The notes under the pieces: generated by a model
Databases searched by the model: none
Told to the model about the DNA's origin: nothing
The model's input: the letters and a program-made list of their open reading frames with translations, nothing else
Position numbers and translations under genes: made by a program
Assembly: GCA_949825025.1 (NCBI GenBank)
Contig: OX463778.1
Span: 9,166,733 to 9,230,732, forward strand
Reading direction: 5' to 3'
Length of the DNA stretch: 64,000 nt
Origin: Siphlonurus alternatus
Lineage: Eukaryota; Arthropoda; Insecta; Ephemeroptera; Siphlonuridae
Shown: one piece after another, positions 36,113-49,495 of the stretch
Position numbering within the stretch: the stretch's first letter is position 1
Layout of the letters: each line of letters begins with the position of its first letter

Positions 36113-36649
36113 ACAAATTATATTTATATATGATTATAGCGCTATAAAATCTTTGGTAAAATAAATGTCCGTGTTTCTTTCAATTTGTAATAGATAATTT
36201 ATAATTATATTTAAAAAACTTTGCTTCCTCGATCTTAATAAACACCATGCAATAAATACGTTATACTTAATTTGAATTAATATATTTTAGTCACATTTCA
36301 TAATATATCATTTTCATTTTTGAATGAGATAAGTAATTATTTAATAACCAAAAAAAAAATTCAGATGAAGAAAATACAAGTTGAATATTTGGGATGTAAC
36401 AAAGATCTTGCACATTTCTTCCGAAACATTTTAACTTTAAAAACATTACAAAACAGTGTATGCATAACATCAGTGATGTTGATAACGATTAACTCTCAAT
36501 TAAGTCGCGTGGCGGCGTGTGCAAGACTAATTAAGTTAATAAGGTCAAGTATTTACTCATACCTACAAACCATAATTACTAACCTCTCCTTTATTTCACC
36601 AATATATTTGATAATTTTCGTCTAATAATCTCACCTGTACTATATTATG

Positions 36650-36860
36650 ACATCGTAATCTCGTCACTTCAGAATAAAAATGCCCTAAGCAATTTTTTGT
36701 TTCAATTATGTACCTTATGCACATGTTATATAAAGCCTAAATTTTAATAATGTTTTATTGCTAGCTTGTTCTATGCTGTAATCTCGTATAGGATTTACTG
36801 TACAAATTGTAATATATAATATATGTGTGGTTTTCTGAATAAACAAATAAAAAAAAAATG
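36650..36860 (+). mobile_element. Possible LINE 3' end with poly(A)
   Basis: Ends TTCTGAATAAACAAATAAAA followed by more A, after an AT-rich stretch with no open frame. This is the form of a 5'-truncated non-LTR element or processed transcript tail. The left boundary is a guess. Confidence 0.35.
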
Positions 36861-36985
36861 TAATATCACTAATATCTCATATTAATCTGTCGGTGCTACT
36901 TGTGCCGTGTGTATTAAATCCTTTTCACCTCAATTTTATGTCATATACATTATGTACTATATGTAACTGTGTATATATATATATA

Positions 36986-37116
36986 TGTACACTCGTCGCC
37001 TTGGAAAATTTCCCTCTCGTAACTTTTTTAATCACCATGCTCTGTGTTATTCTTACGGAGCATGGTGATTAATTAACAAAGTTGCAAAGGGAAATTTTTC
37101 GAGGCGATGACTGTAC
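36986..37116. mobile_element. Family C foldback MITE, intact
   Basis: 131 bp: TGTACACTCGTCGCCTTGGA at the left, TCGAGGCGATGACTGTAC at the right, TCACCATGCTCTGTG mirrored by GAGCATGGTGA in the centre. Confidence 0.85.
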
Positions 37117-38972
37117 TTGAATGAATAAAAAATGAAAAAAATTGCAATAAAATATCATGCTGCTTAGGGGTTGCACTCTTCTCAGTTTGAAGCGACGATA
37201 ATATAATTATATTGTTTGACCTAAAAAAATTTTTGAAAACTCTATTATTTATGATATAATTAGTATTTAATTTTTACGTAGTTATAAAAATTGTTTTTAT
37301 TAAATGATTTAAAGATATGAATGATGAAGTTTTATAATAACCTTCAGAATTTAAAATTTTTCCCATGCAAGAATTAAAAAAAAAAAAAAAAATTAGAAAT
37401 TATTCTGACGTAATTGAATATTTATTTTTGGTAACTGCAATACTACATTGAGGTCACGTGATTTGCATTTAGTGTCTGGCGTGGAGCCAACTTGATGACC
37501 TCTGTTTGACCTGTGCACAATGAGCGAATTATTGTCATCAATCCCAGAAATTTCGCAAACATTACCTTATTGCTTAGTGGGCCACTGGATACAATCTGGT
37601 TAGTCTGGAATATAATATGATTGTTATTATGCAATTATAATATGGGGATTCCCAGTTAGATTTTAATTGCAGCATTAGTTTTCTTCTAACTTTTAAAACG
37701 TAAAAACTTGTTTATAATAAACATATAATTAATGCAACAATCTATAAACATCACGTTACACTATTTTCAATATTGGTTCAACATGTTGAAAATCTTCTAT
37801 CATCAGTATTATTAAAATGTATGATAATATTGTTTATTATTACTTTTCCATTAATTGCCATGCAATTAATAATCTAAAGAGTAGAAAAATCACTCTTAAA
37901 TTATTGAATACATTTTTTCTGAAATTTGAATGATAAAATTTACAATACATTAGGATATATTTGATTGAGCAAAACAGAAAATACCCATATCATTTATTGT
38001 CACAAATACAGTGTGCAAAAAAAAAGGCAATATGCTTGAACGAAATTTTGCATCGCATGAATTCAAATGATTTATTTTATCATAATATCCCATGCAGTTA
38101 CAAGATACACATATATAATACAACTTATATGGTATCATACATAGGTATAAGACACGTCAGTACAGAACGATTAAAGACATGACACGAAATTATAACAATT
38201 CAAATTTGGCATTAATATATAATATTCATCTACATTATAAATCAATGCTTAATAAGTAAAATTTAACAGCAGATTTAAAGTCCTCATATTTATGAATATC
38301 TTTTAGTGATATATTATGCTGCTTATTATAAAATTTGATGCAAGTGTGATGTGATCTGTTATAGCGGCCGACAGGGTTAATCATGTAACCTCATGTAAAC
38401 TTGGCTGATAAAAAATTCTGTATTATATTATAACAATAAAAAAATAGTAATTATCTGAAAAATAAACAAACAGAGGATGTAGCTAAAAGTTGCGTTACTA
38501 CCAAAACATTAGACAACAACAACTATAATTACATTATATTTGTATACTATAGATCTGTTCTAAATTAATCACAATAATCACAATCAAATGATAATTCAAA
38601 AACACCTTTTCTTATGGGTAGCTCTGTATAACAGATGGTTCATCTGATTCATAAATATGATTGTGTATTTACAAACATACCACAAAGTATTTAAATTTAT
38701 TGTTTATAAGAATTTAACTTAATGAAAATAAAGCTAAATCTCAGCCATAAACAAATTTAATTATATTTTCAATGCCTGCAAATTACGATCATGAAAGTGT
38801 CTTTACCACCTACCTTGAATTACCTGGCTATAGTATAATCACAACAGGAAATCTTATTAAGTTTGCAGATTGAAGGTACCAAGGGCGGGGGATGTTTATG
38901 TCACGGGCGAGGAGGCTCTAGAGAGAGAGGGGAGGGGGAGAGAAACCGTCAGCTGAGAGTGAGAGTGAGAGG

Positions 38973-39006
38973 TATAAAGAGTGTGGTCACACGGACCGCG
39001 GGACCA
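38973..39006 (+). promoter_or_regulatory. Core promoter of gene 3
   Basis: TATAAA at 38973-38978 in GAGGTATAAAGAGTG. About 30 bases on lies ACCAGCCAC, kept in gene 4, as the probable start site. The 5' UTR would be about 45 bases. Confidence 0.65.
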
Positions 39007-39047
39007 GCCACTTTCTTCTCTCCGAACTATACGTGTCTCTTAACGTG

Positions 39048-42000
39048 ATGGCTCCACCCAAGTCGCTACTGCTGATGGCAGTGATGGTTATCGCTGCAGT
39101 CCAAGCAGCAAAGAAATTACGTGAGTACATTATGACGTCATACAGGTGAATGGTTCATTGAGGAAAAATTTAAAACGACGTAACTTTATATGTGTGTCAC
39201 GTAACGTATCTTTATTTTTTTTATTTATAATTGTTTAAAAGGACTTTCATATTATAATATTTAGTCTCCGTTAACAGCTGCTTAAATATAATGTTAAAAT
39301 GGAAAGTATGTACATATATGACAACTAAAGTTAACAACAAATGAAATTATAATTATCTGATCAATGTTCTTGATAGGTGAAGATCTTCATAATAATTAAA
39401 TAATAAATATAATACGAAATTTAAGTCGTCCTCGCAAATTTTCATTTGTCCGATTTTAATGCCAAAATGGTTTGCATGTTTCAATTTGTTTGTTGATTAT
39501 ATCATTATATACATTTACATGCAATTTTGAATAATTATAATAAATCAAAGTAAAAGTGAATATATAATAATAATTTAATTAAATATGAAATATTTTTTTA
39601 AAATCTAGTATTTTTTTATGATAATGATTTATATATTTTATTATTTATTGTTATTAATGCCATTTCGTAATTTCGCATACATGTAATTATAATTGGCGTA
39701 TTAATGACATGTTAGTTAATTTTTTAATTATATTTTATATTTGATGAGACACAGTATTTAATAATTAAGATAATTCTGGGACAATTTTTTTTATATGTAA
39801 TTGATATGAGATAACAACCTCCCCGAATTACGAAATTAACTACTACGTGAAACAGTCGCGGTGTGAAATCCGCTCAGAATGTGCGGTGACGCCAGGTCTG
39901 TCACAACCTCCAGGTGACCTGACCGTGTGTGCAAATATATCGTGACCTGTCAGGACGTTGCTCGTCATGCATGGAATATAATTTGTATGTAACTGATATT
40001 AGGTAACAATACTCCGAGTTACGAAATTGATTATATCTACGTGGAACAGGCGCGGTGTGAAGTCCACTCAGGATGTTAGGTGGTGACATAGCCAGGTCTG
40101 TGACCTGACCGTGTGTCATGACCTTTCAGGACATTACTTGTCATGCATGGAATATAATTTAGATAATGTATTTGATAATGGACAACTGCATAAATATGTT
40201 TTATTGCAGCAATGAAAAGAGAGTATATAATGCTGCTCTGAATTTTTTCAGATTTTTTGAAGCTTGGTAACCATTTTTTAAAAAATTGTTGAAAGTATAA
40301 TACAGAGGGCATTGTCAATAGGCGTCACTTCTTAATTAAAGTATATATAGGACCACCGAGTTCCACATACTAAGTCAACTTAGTATGTGGAACTCGGTGT
40401 ATAGGACCTAAAAGGGACGTGGATCGATTCAAATCTGAATTAACTTTGATTAACTTTTTAGCGATACTTCCTGACATCCAGGACTACTACAGTATATATA
40501 GTCTTGCTGGCATCTAAAAAAAAAATTGAAGTAAAATCAGAGTAGCGTAATTTGGTGCTTTCTGTTGATTTCTGCAATAAAAAAATTCTGCAAGTTGTCC
40601 ATTGTTAAATTTAAGTGTGCTTTAGAAAATTGTAATGCTGCAGCTAGCAACGAAAAAAATTGTAACTTCTTTCTTGTAAGAAGATTAGGTAAAAAGTAAT
40701 GACCTTCTTTCTTATATTGTTGCATCGTATACATAAAATTATGGTAAAACTATTGCATGAACAGTTACAATCTAAATACTCTAAATAGCACTAACAGATC
40801 GTGGGTGGGTATGTGTTTTATTTCGCTCAATTATCACCCCATGCAATTAATTTATATACAGAAATGTATAATAGAAGCTAAAAATATAAATATCATAATT
40901 TAGATTGAAAATCGTTGTGTTTATTGCATATTTTATGGATTACAAGCGTAATGCACTTACATTAGAATAATAATTATATATTCCTTTTACTTCACATTAG
41001 TTAATTATTGCTATTTTAAATAATTAATCTCCGTAATAATTATACTTGAAGGCTTTTTAATGCACATATAAAACCAGTCTTACACATAAGGAAGGAAAAA
41101 GTCTATTATGTTTTTTAATAAAATTATTCATTTTACTATCACGTTTATGGGTGGTGAGAGTAACCATGAACATAATATTTTATTTATGCACTGACCTGCA
41201 ACATGCATGTGCACTTTCGATCAAACAGGTTTCAGCTGGTTTTATTCATGTTTAGGTGATCGGAATTAAAAATAAAAGTATTTTCATTTTTATCATGCTT
41301 ATTTTATTAAAAATTTTGCATTTGCACTTTCAAGCATATCTTAATTGCTTGACAACCTACCTGTTAATTGCTATATTTTTGGAGACTTGGAGCTGTCTAT
41401 TTTTCCATATTTCTTGCAATCTTATTTTTTAACACCCTCAAAATCATGGTTCAAAACCCCGTGATATCATGGCAGTCAATTAAATATATAATTAACACTC
41501 TCAGAGTTGAAATAAGGGAAAAAGACGAGATTACGTCTTCTTTTCCCTTATTCATAATAAAATATTATAAATATTGTCTCGAATTCATCTTTACTTTGAA
41601 CAAGGAAGAAATAAGACGTGTTTTTGAGGAGGGATTAGGTTTAGACGTGTAAAAGATGAGTTGAAAACGTTCAATGAGGGTCAGTCATATGAAGAGGTGT
41701 TGCACGACTATGATGTCACAGTGTTTTGCAGCACGATTTTTAAAGTTGTTGTATTAGATATTACTTAGAGTTAAACATGACGACCGGAAGTAGCCGGAAG
41801 TACATTTTTATATTTCCGTAATGAGACATTGCAAAATTTATTGGCAAATTTCACTTCCGATTTATACTTCCCGTAGTAATAAACAAAAACACTTTTAATT
41901 TCACTTTTATTTCTACTGCACCTACATGTTTGAACCAGTTCCAACTTGTTTGATCTTTGTTGCAAGGAAGGTATAATTTGCATGGTTGAACGCGGTCACC

Positions 42001-44498
42001 TGTATATGACATAAACAAGTTTCATACTGAGCGGCCTTGTACTGAATGGTGTTTTAATTTTATTGATAGTCGTCTTAATGATGGATTTAATAAGATGTGA
42101 TCACGTGACCTTATTTGGGTCACGTGCTTGCAACAGTCAACACGCGTGTCTAATTAACGAGCGTTGCTTGCGTGTGAATCTATCACGTCATATCATAGAG
42201 ATTAACCTAAACCCTGACATCACAGCCTTGTAACTTTAATTTTTGCAGACATTTAAAATATTTAGTACAATCAAAACGAAGCATCAGAGTTTTTAAAGAC
42301 AAATATATTATTATTATGGTAGTGTATATTTATTTACTACTTATAAGTTAAGATTTTAATTATACCAGGTCACAAATCATGAATTTTTATATAAAAATAT
42401 ATTTGTAGAATATAATGATGCACTATTTAAATGCCAAAGCTGTGACAATGGCGTCACAATTGAGAGAGCGTGAAAGCAAAGTTTGATTCTTCCTTTTTTT
42501 ACTTAAATTGACTTTTGGATTAAATGAAATTGGATTGAATTACCCCCTGTAGAACACTCAAAATAATAGTTAAGGTCTTTGATATAATTACAATTCCCTG
42601 CAACGGGTTTAATAACGTAATATATAACGGATAAGTAACTGCATGATTTTGTTTTTATCGTAAAAAAACGTTTGAATTATTTTTTTCATACTTTTTTTAA
42701 GTCCTGTAAATAATTATAAGGAAAATTCAGTGATTGAATTTCACTGGCCAAGCTGAGCCGAGCGTTTCCAACGAAAACCAAGTTAAATATGAAACATATG
42801 TTAGTAATAGCCAGGAGTGATGCTTCCAGGGGGTAGGGTAATTTTACATTAAAAAAAAGCTTCTGTATATAAAAATCTGAAAAAATCAGAGTGATATAAT
42901 TTTATATAATAACCCTCTACTCATTTCTATGCAATAAAAAAGTCATAAAAGTTGTCCATTGAATAAACTTGAACCCTTTAACAACACTACATCTTCCACC
43001 CTTGTTCTGTTACAGCTGACTACATCCAGGTTTGTCATCGCTCAGACCCTGACTTCGATGGCTGTGTACTCAAGTCCATTGAGTCCCTGCGCGGCCGTCT
43101 CGGCAGAGGTAAGTTCGTCTTAATTATCTTACCCCTGGATCCACGACTGACTGATTGGGGTGGTTATCATCTTTTACCCAAGATCATCCCCAATCATTTG
43201 CTCCACAAACATCATTTCGCTAATAAATAAAGATCGGTGGAGCATTGGATAAGTACTTGTCTGTCGCTCGGGAGGCTCGGGTTTGCTCTCTCAGGTGCAG
43301 GTGACTTTTACATTATAAATACCTCTGCGTTTCGAGTGTGAGCTCGTGCTTTCCGAGTAATGGCGCATGCATGTCATTTACTGTGCTGCTGATACGGCTA
43401 TAGCTATAGGATCCGTGTATAAGCTTGACTATTCTATATATTGCTCCATCTAGTCATGCAGGCTGTGGTTGTAGTAGTCCAACACAGGAGAAATCTCTGG
43501 ACAGTACACCAATTCATTGCATAAAATCATCCATTTCTATTAAATAAAATGTTATTGGGCTTGCCCATTGCGTGATATAGAACTTATTTTCATAGCCCCT
43601 ATCCCCTCCCCCGATTTACCAAAAAAGCCGAGAGCTATAAGTTTAATTTTGCGTCCCAAAACAAAATTCATCTTCTTCAATGTGCCCCTTCCCCCCAACT
43701 CGACACAAAAAATGGTTGAAAATGTAGAGTCCATTTGAATGCGCTGAATTTGGATACAATGGGACGTATATGACACTATAGTCCCACTGTTTGTTACGTA
43801 TTATAGACGATACTCGCGGATACTAACGTGCTGTTGTTTGCAGGCATCCCCCAGCTGCAGGTGCCCGGCTACGAGCCCCTGGTGATCCCTGGTCTGCACA
43901 TTGACCGCACCACGGACGCGCTCGAGATCAACGCCAACCTGGAGAACCTCAAGGTGTCCGGAGCCAGCAAGTTCATCATCACCAATCTCAAGTAAGTCCA
44001 AGTCAGGGGCAGATCCAGGTCGCGGCTCTGGGGGGGTTCCCTATCCCGCAATGTTAAAATTTAGAGTGTGAGGGTGGCGATGGGTGGGGGGTGGTAACAC
44101 CTTCAATGTATTTTGGGACCTTTGGGGATGGGGGGGGGGCCCTCTTGGATCCGTACCTGAGTCCGACAGGTGGCAGCACCAGGAAATTCACAAAAGTTTC
44201 TCCTGATGCCAACTTTTATTTCAAAATCAACCTCTATATAAAATAAAATATAATGTAATTAAGAATCAAAAAGCTACTTATTAAAGAAATGGAAATTACA
44301 ATATATCTTTATAGTTTCTCTTGTTTTTCTATATTTATCGTGAAAATATTTATCCATTTTAACATTTCATTTGTTTCCATCCCGTTTAATTTTATATAAA
44401 AATAATTTTCTAGTATACTTTATATTGGAAGTTCGGTGGTGTGTTTTGTTCGTCTTAAGACAGCATTAACACTATCCCTAGAATCCCTCGCGAAGAGG

Positions 44499-44539
<41 letters not shown>

Positions 44540-46643
44540 TTTATTGATACTTATCCCTGCGTTAAGATGCAATGTGCATATATAGCTCCAAGCAACAGTT
44601 AAAGGGAATTATTATACAGTATAATACAGTATTGTTATAGTTTAGGGAATAAGAAGAGCATTTTGTAGTCATCTCAAAAAAGAAAAAAGCTTATATGATC
44701 ACTATGCATGACTCAAATTCAAATTTCAAATTATAATTACTTATTTAGAGCAACAGTACAGTATATTATAACAATAAACAAAATACTAAATAAAATAGAA
44801 TACGTGACATTGTCCACGAATATTATAATATAATATATTATATAAGGGTAAAATTAAATTATATGCATTTAGAAAATTTATGTAAAAAACAAACGCAAAT
44901 TGACATCTAACTGACCTCGTGTTCTCCGACAGAACGAGTCTGGCTGACCACGGAGTGAAGGTGAGTCTCAAGCTGCCCGAGCTGCAGTTCGCCACCGACT
45001 ATGACGTGAACGGCCGTCTGCTGGTCGTGCCGCTCACCGGCAAAGGATCCATAGACGGAACTCTCAGTAAGTCAACCATCTCAGATGTCCAAAATTGTCT
45101 TAGGGGGCATTTTAGCCCTACTTTAGCTTCGATTTTTATCCCTGGTTAAATTGAGTACTAAACCAGGGGCTAAATATGATACTAAAAAATGTGAGCTTAA
45201 TCGGTACTAACTGTAAGAAACGTTAAACAGATACGTTAGCACCAATTTAGCTCACATTTTTTTTAGTGTCATGTTTAGCCTCTGGTTTAAAATACTAAAT
45301 TATTTAACAATAAATAAAAATCGATGCTAAATTGGGGCTTTGTGAATGCTCCTGTACAGTCTTTTATTTTATAATTACATGATGTGATGATAACCCAACC
45401 AGAAAAGTCTATCTTGTGTTAATTAAATATAGTAACTCCTCGTGTACAATGGTATTTTTTTACGTTTTCATCCTAATTTAAGACTTTATGTTTATATATG
45501 TCAAATAAAAACGTAGAAGGTGTTTATATGACATAAAATTTTAGACTGAAATTACGTTTCATCGACTAATTCCAAACTTAGATACTGGCATCATTGGTTA
45601 ATAATTACATTATGTTTCCGTTTAATGTTGTCTTAAATTTGCTATTGTGGTAGCAGAAAACCTCACAAAAAAATAATATAATAATAATTTCAGACTCTGA
45701 TGCATGATATTTTTTTGCCGTTTTAGATTACAAAAACATAACCATATTATACAGATGAAAATAATTATATTATATAAATATTAATAATTATAATTTATTT
45801 TATAATTCATATTTTTTTATTATAATTTTTTTTATTTATTTATTATTTCAAGTCAAAATCATTTCATCAGTATTTAAATTTCAGCAACTTAATTAACACC
45901 TTACGTACGTACAACAATATCATGCATTCATAATTATTTTAATTCACTTAATATTTCATTAGTATACTTTGAGAGTATAATATTATACTAAAATTAGTAA
46001 AACTCTCTCTTATAATGATATACTAAAAACAAAGGTTAGTGCGACCCTCCCAAGGTATCTCTCAGGGTAGACCCTCCCAAGAAATGTGGCTGACTCAGGG
46101 TGTGTTACAGCGGACGTGACTGCCGACCTGGTCATTCAGGGAACTGTGGTGGAACGCAAGAACAAGAAGTACCTTCAGATCGCTGGACTGACCTCTGATA
46201 TTCGTCTGGGAGACTCCAAGCTCAACTTTAAGGGACTCAGACAGGGAAAAGCACCTCAACAGGCAGTCAGTAAGTATAATGATAAGAATGATGTTGGTGA
46301 CCTCTTTTGTAACCTTTTTGCAAAGATGTGGTTAAATTCGTCAATTTAGGGGCAAAGTGACTTCAGGAAAAATCTTTAAATATCCGTTCTCTTTATGTTT
46401 CTATTCACTTAATACTCAATGCAAAATCTGCAGGTGCATGCAACTTTCATAATAAACAAGCACTTTAATTGTGGGGGCGGTTTTTTGTTGCACGTTTTTA
46501 TCATTGATTGTTATTTGAGGGGAATATAGCTAACCTGCATACGTAAAAAAATATTGCATATTTGGCAAGACGCTGTGATGTTATAATCACCCAAATGTTA
46601 AACACCCATATTGGCAATACGATTTAAAGTTCCTCTACCTAAT

Positions 46644-46691
<48 letters not shown>

Positions 46692-47180
46692 GTAGGCTAT
46701 ATTTTGACTATTTTTTGACATTTCACGTTTTTTAAAAGCAAGATCATCGAATGCGAGAGTATAACACTCAAATTTATTTATTATTCCTTCCGGAAGTAGT
46801 GGGAAGTGTAAATTTTGCAGCTCTTATTTTTGTAATTCAGTCTTAAAACCTTGCATGTAGACGATTTTGTATTAACTGAACTGATCAAAAAGGTGCAGAA
46901 ATTGTGACGCTGAAATATTAATGAAAACTTATATACTTCCGGAGGGAAAATTCAATCAATTTGGCTACAGTCAATCGTCACTCCAGAGAATTTAAAAGAT
47001 GTCTATATAACCACGTCTCATGTTTCAGGCTCTGCGACTACCACGTTCATCAACGAGAACAAAGGTCAGGTGCTACAGCTGATCAAACCTATTGTTGAGG
47101 ACACCGTGAACGAGATTGTCAAAGAGATCGCTAACCGCATCTTACAGGTTGTGCCCTACGACACCCTGCTGCCCGAGTAA
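39048..47180 (+). CDS. Takeout/JHBP-family secreted protein, gene 3 of array
   Basis: Spliced gene, 252 residues. Exons: 39048-39120, 43016-43108, 43844-43991, 44933-45066, 46111-46269, 47029-47180 (TAA). Phases 1,1,2,1,1. Signal peptide MAPPKSLLLMAVMVIAAVQA, then PDYIQVCHRSDPDFDGC (Cys 31 and 41) and GIPQLQVPGYEPLVIPGL, all typical of takeout/JHBP proteins. The C-terminus VVPYDTLLPE belongs to the family's terminal helix and tail. Predicted secreted carrier of a small hydrophobic ligand. It is very similar to gene 4, roughly 85 percent by eye, across exons and parts of introns. Gene-specific insertions include a hAT-like MITE 13 bases after the exon 3 donor and a family F foldback 35 bases after the exon 4 donor. 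Confidence 0.93.
39265..39715 (+). other. Intron 1 segment inverted relative to gene 4
   Basis: Its reverse complement is collinear with 52750-53215: for example CATTTGTCCGATTTTAA here against TTAAAATCGGACAAATG there, and AATTTCGCATACATG here against a matching AAATTACGAAA stretch there. Flanking intron sequence is in the same orientation in both genes. Confidence 0.8.
39793..40160 (+). repeat. Tandem duplication of about 190 bp in gene 3 intron 1
   Basis: Unit 1 (39793-39982) and unit 2 (39983-40160) both run from GTAA(T/C)TGATAT through GGCGCGGTGTGAA-like sequence and GCCAGGTCTG to TCATGCATGGAATATAATTT. Only the start of unit 1 has a match in gene 4 (53275-53300). Confidence 0.85.
40177..40603. 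mobile_element. Family A MITE with an internal hairpin
   Basis: Ends AATGGACAACTGCATAAA and CTGCAAGTTGTCCATT. Longer than its relatives because of extra central sequence, including the perfect hairpin ACCGAGTTCCACATACTAAG with its complement (40353-40398). Confidence 0.8.
41430..41770. mobile_element. Family D MITE in gene 3 intron 1
   Basis: AACACCCTCAAAATCATGG and CCGTGATATCATGGCAGTC on the left, CGACTATGATGTCACAGTG and TTTTGCAGCACGATTTTTAA on the right. The extra centre creates a chance open frame of 94 codons starting at 41368. Confidence 0.55.
42830..42962. mobile_element. Half of a family A MITE just before gene 3 exon 2
   Basis: Only the right arm (GCTTCCAGGGGGTAGGG ... AAAGTTGTCCATT) remains. 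A matching remnant sits at the same place in gene 4 (about 53385-53490), so it predates the duplication. Confidence 0.7.
43228..43400 (+). mobile_element. tRNA-like SINE in gene 3 intron 2
   Basis: GGTGGAGCATTGGATAAGTA and CTGTCGCTCGGGAGGCTCGG resemble a tRNA head with A- and B-boxes. The gene 4 counterpart at 53828 is better preserved. Confidence 0.55.
44004..44159. mobile_element. hAT-like MITE with G/C runs in gene 3 intron 3
   Basis: Ends CAGGGGCAGATCCAGG and (reverse strand) CAGGTACGGATCCAAG. Inside it has TCCCTATCCCGCAATGTTAA and GGGACCTTTGGGGATGGG, as in the inverted copy at 63755. Gene 4 lacks it: its intron reads straight from GTAAGTCC to GACAGGTGGCAGCA. Confidence 0.85.
44503..44537. 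repeat. (AT)n microsatellite
   Basis: Alternating TA run in gene 3 intron 3. Confidence 0.9.
45101..45353. mobile_element. Family F foldback in gene 3 intron 4
   Basis: Ends TAGGGGGCATTTTAGCCC and CTTTGTGAATGCTCCT, with ACTAAACCAGGGGCTAAA and its complement in the arms. Absent from gene 4, where CCAAACTTGTCCTTTAC continues directly. Confidence 0.75.
46540..46690. mobile_element. Family D remnant ending in a 40-base poly(A)
   Basis: GGCAAGACGCTGTGATGTTA and GCAATACGATTTAAAG are family D motifs. An A-run of about 40 bases (46648-46687) follows. A diverged counterpart is at about 56755-56850 in gene 4. Confidence 0.5.
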
Positions 47181-47419
47181 GCACCACGTCAGGACGAGGG
47201 TAGAGAGCTTGAGTTGTATGTGTACCAAAGATCCAGTAAGACGTACTCTTATATACGCGTAAATTATCTGTCTAATTTACTGCAGATTTAAAAGAAAAAT
47301 GCAAAAAAAAATATATATATGAAGAGAAATATAAGAGAAATTTATAATTTTGTGGCAGGTTAGAAAAACAATTGAAATTTTGGCGATCAAACAGGTATAA
47401 AGAACATTGCAGAAAAAGA

Positions 47420-47557
47420 TTAATTAATTAATTAATTAATTAATTAATTAATTAATTAATTAATTAATTAATTAATTAATTAATTAATTAATTAATTAAT
47501 TAATTAATTAATTAATTAATTAATTAATTAATTAATTAATTAATTAATTAATTAATT
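47420..47557. repeat. (TTAA)n microsatellite, about 34 copies
   Basis: About 138 bp of perfect TTAA repeats, 240 bases after the stop codon of gene 3. The corresponding place after gene 4 has no such tract. Confidence 0.97.
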
Positions 47558-48464
47558 TCGTATCTTGTCTTACTTATATAATAACCCATAGTGCAGAATA
47601 TGGATTTTAAATCCGGTTGATCGCCAGGCCCTAGCTCAATTAGTTTATACATTTATAATACTTCCTGAATCTCAGTTAAAAAAAAAATGGGATCAAAAAA
47701 CCAAACCAAGTGACGTCAATATTGCTTGTTATCCACATCAAGTTGGATTTCGAGCTATTAAAAAAAAAAAAAAAAAAAAACATGGTTTCAACTTAATTCA
47801 AAACGTACACATGCAACTCAAGATACTCCATCCAAATTTGTAATGTAATATCGTAATATCTTATAATCTGTGATTGTATCGTGTCAGGAGCAAAGAAAGC
47901 TAAGTTAAAAATAAAAAAATTAATTCAGTTAAAAAATTGCTTACACAAATAAATAAGAAAAAAATATTAAAATTCCATTTAAAAATTATATTAACTGTTA
48001 AGAAATTAGAAATGTGTTAAAAATTTACCTTTTAAAAACACATTATATAATGATGAAATTGTTTTTAATTCTAATTGATTCTATTTTTCATATTTAAATA
48101 TTAATAGTTATTAAAAGCTTAATAGCTCTCTAAGACGTAATTATGTAATATAAGAAAATGCTCTCTCAATGTCTATAATTAAATTAATTAACAATGGATC
48201 TTAATTTCATTGTTCAACACCTACGCACACTGTCAGACACGTTTTATTGTAAATATGCGATGTTGTCGTATGTAAAAAAGGTATGAAGACAGAATCCAAC
48301 AGTACGTCTGTGATAACTTAATGTTGGAAAATACGAAACATTATCATTTCTTGTAAATACGAGAAACTCGATGTTTCATATAATTTTAATAAAAAAATAA
48401 AGACTGTAAAATTAAAACTGTTATTTGTTTTATTAAAATTTCGGATTTTTCCCAAGAATAACAA

Positions 48465-48505
<41 letters not shown>

Positions 48506-48930
48506 TAATTTATATAATTATATATATATGAGGCCCCGCGGATCAAAAGGAGCCGGTTATATCCAAACCCAACTGGGATTGAATTTTTGACTCAACTGCA
48601 TCAACAATAATTTTTTCTGATGACTTTTGAACCTGGATTTGGAAAGACAAGTATAACTATACTATACTTATATACTTCAGTTCTGAAAAAAATATTGTTC
48701 ATGTAACCTCGTGAGGCTCAAAAATTCAATATCAGATGGCTTGGATTATATAAACAGACAATTAAAGGATGTAGCTAAAAAATGCGTTTCAAAAAGAACA
48801 ATACTACGGCAACAATAACATATCAACTAATTTCAATATATTGTATTTACGGGCAATGACGCAATGACTGCTTAGTCCACAGACCCAAAGTCAATAAATT
48901 TTAATTACACTATATCATATACTACACTAT

Positions 48931-49066
48931 AGCCGTCACATTTAACTGGCTCATGCCCGCTCATGATGGTCGTGTTTGTAACGCTTTCAGTCATTGGTAG
49001 CCGGTTTGTAACGAAGCACATCACTGGCCGAGCTGACCATATATGAACCAGTTAAATGTGACAGCT
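48931..49066. mobile_element. Foldback MITE upstream of gene 4
   Basis: GTCACATTTAACTGGCTCAT at the left and ATGAACCAGTTAAATGTGAC at the right, with GTTTGTAACG repeats inside. Related to 49345-49495. Confidence 0.75.
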
Positions 49067-49344
49067 AAAATACTGTAGATGTGTTCATAAATAAACATTC
49101 AAAATTAATGATAATTAAAAATAAGATTTTTCATGTGTTTCCTACTGTACAGATATGGTTCAGTCCAATTCATAAATTTGATTGTGTATTTACGAACATA
49201 TACCTATTGTATACGTGTATAAATTTTATGTTAATAATAATTTGAAGAAAAGCTAAATTAAATGGTCTTAAACAAAGTTAATTATAATTTCAATGCCTGC
49301 AAATTACGTACATGAAAGTGTCTTTACCACCTCTATATACACTA

Positions 49345-49495
49345 AAGCTCATATTTAACTTGGGTTTCGTCGGAAACGTTCGGGTGTCCTTCGGCTCGGC
49401 TCGTCCAGTAAAGTTCTTCGTTACAAACAACGCACCAATGACTGAAGACGTTACAAACGCGACGAAAACCAAGTTAAATGTGAACCAGAGTATAC
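49345..49495. mobile_element. Foldback MITE upstream of gene 4, second copy
   Basis: CTCATATTTAACTTGGGTTT at the left, AACCAAGTTAAATGTGAACC at the right, with GTTACAAACAACGC in the centre. A fragment of the family also lies at 42745-42805. Confidence 0.7.

Larger units (their letters stand above)
38380..47870 (+). repeat. Tandem duplication unit 1 (contains gene 3)
   Basis: Direct-repeat partner of about 48690-59060. Shared landmarks are the upstream GGATGTAGCTAAAA, AATGCCTGCAAATTACG and GGAAATCTTATTAAGTTTGC, all six exons, intron pieces, the 3' sequence CACCACGTCAGGACGAG, and ACTCAAGATACTCCATC at about 47817. Later insertions differ between the two units. Confidence 0.8.

Noticed and set aside
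41368..41652. 94-codon open frame in gene 3 intron 1
   Set aside because: AT-rich, overlaps a family D element, no counterpart in gene 4.
43801..44051. Minus-strand open frames over gene 3 exon 3 (and the similar ones over exons of genes 1, 2 and 4)
   Set aside because: Antisense shadows of GC-rich exons; the + strand frame carries the family motifs and correct splice sites.
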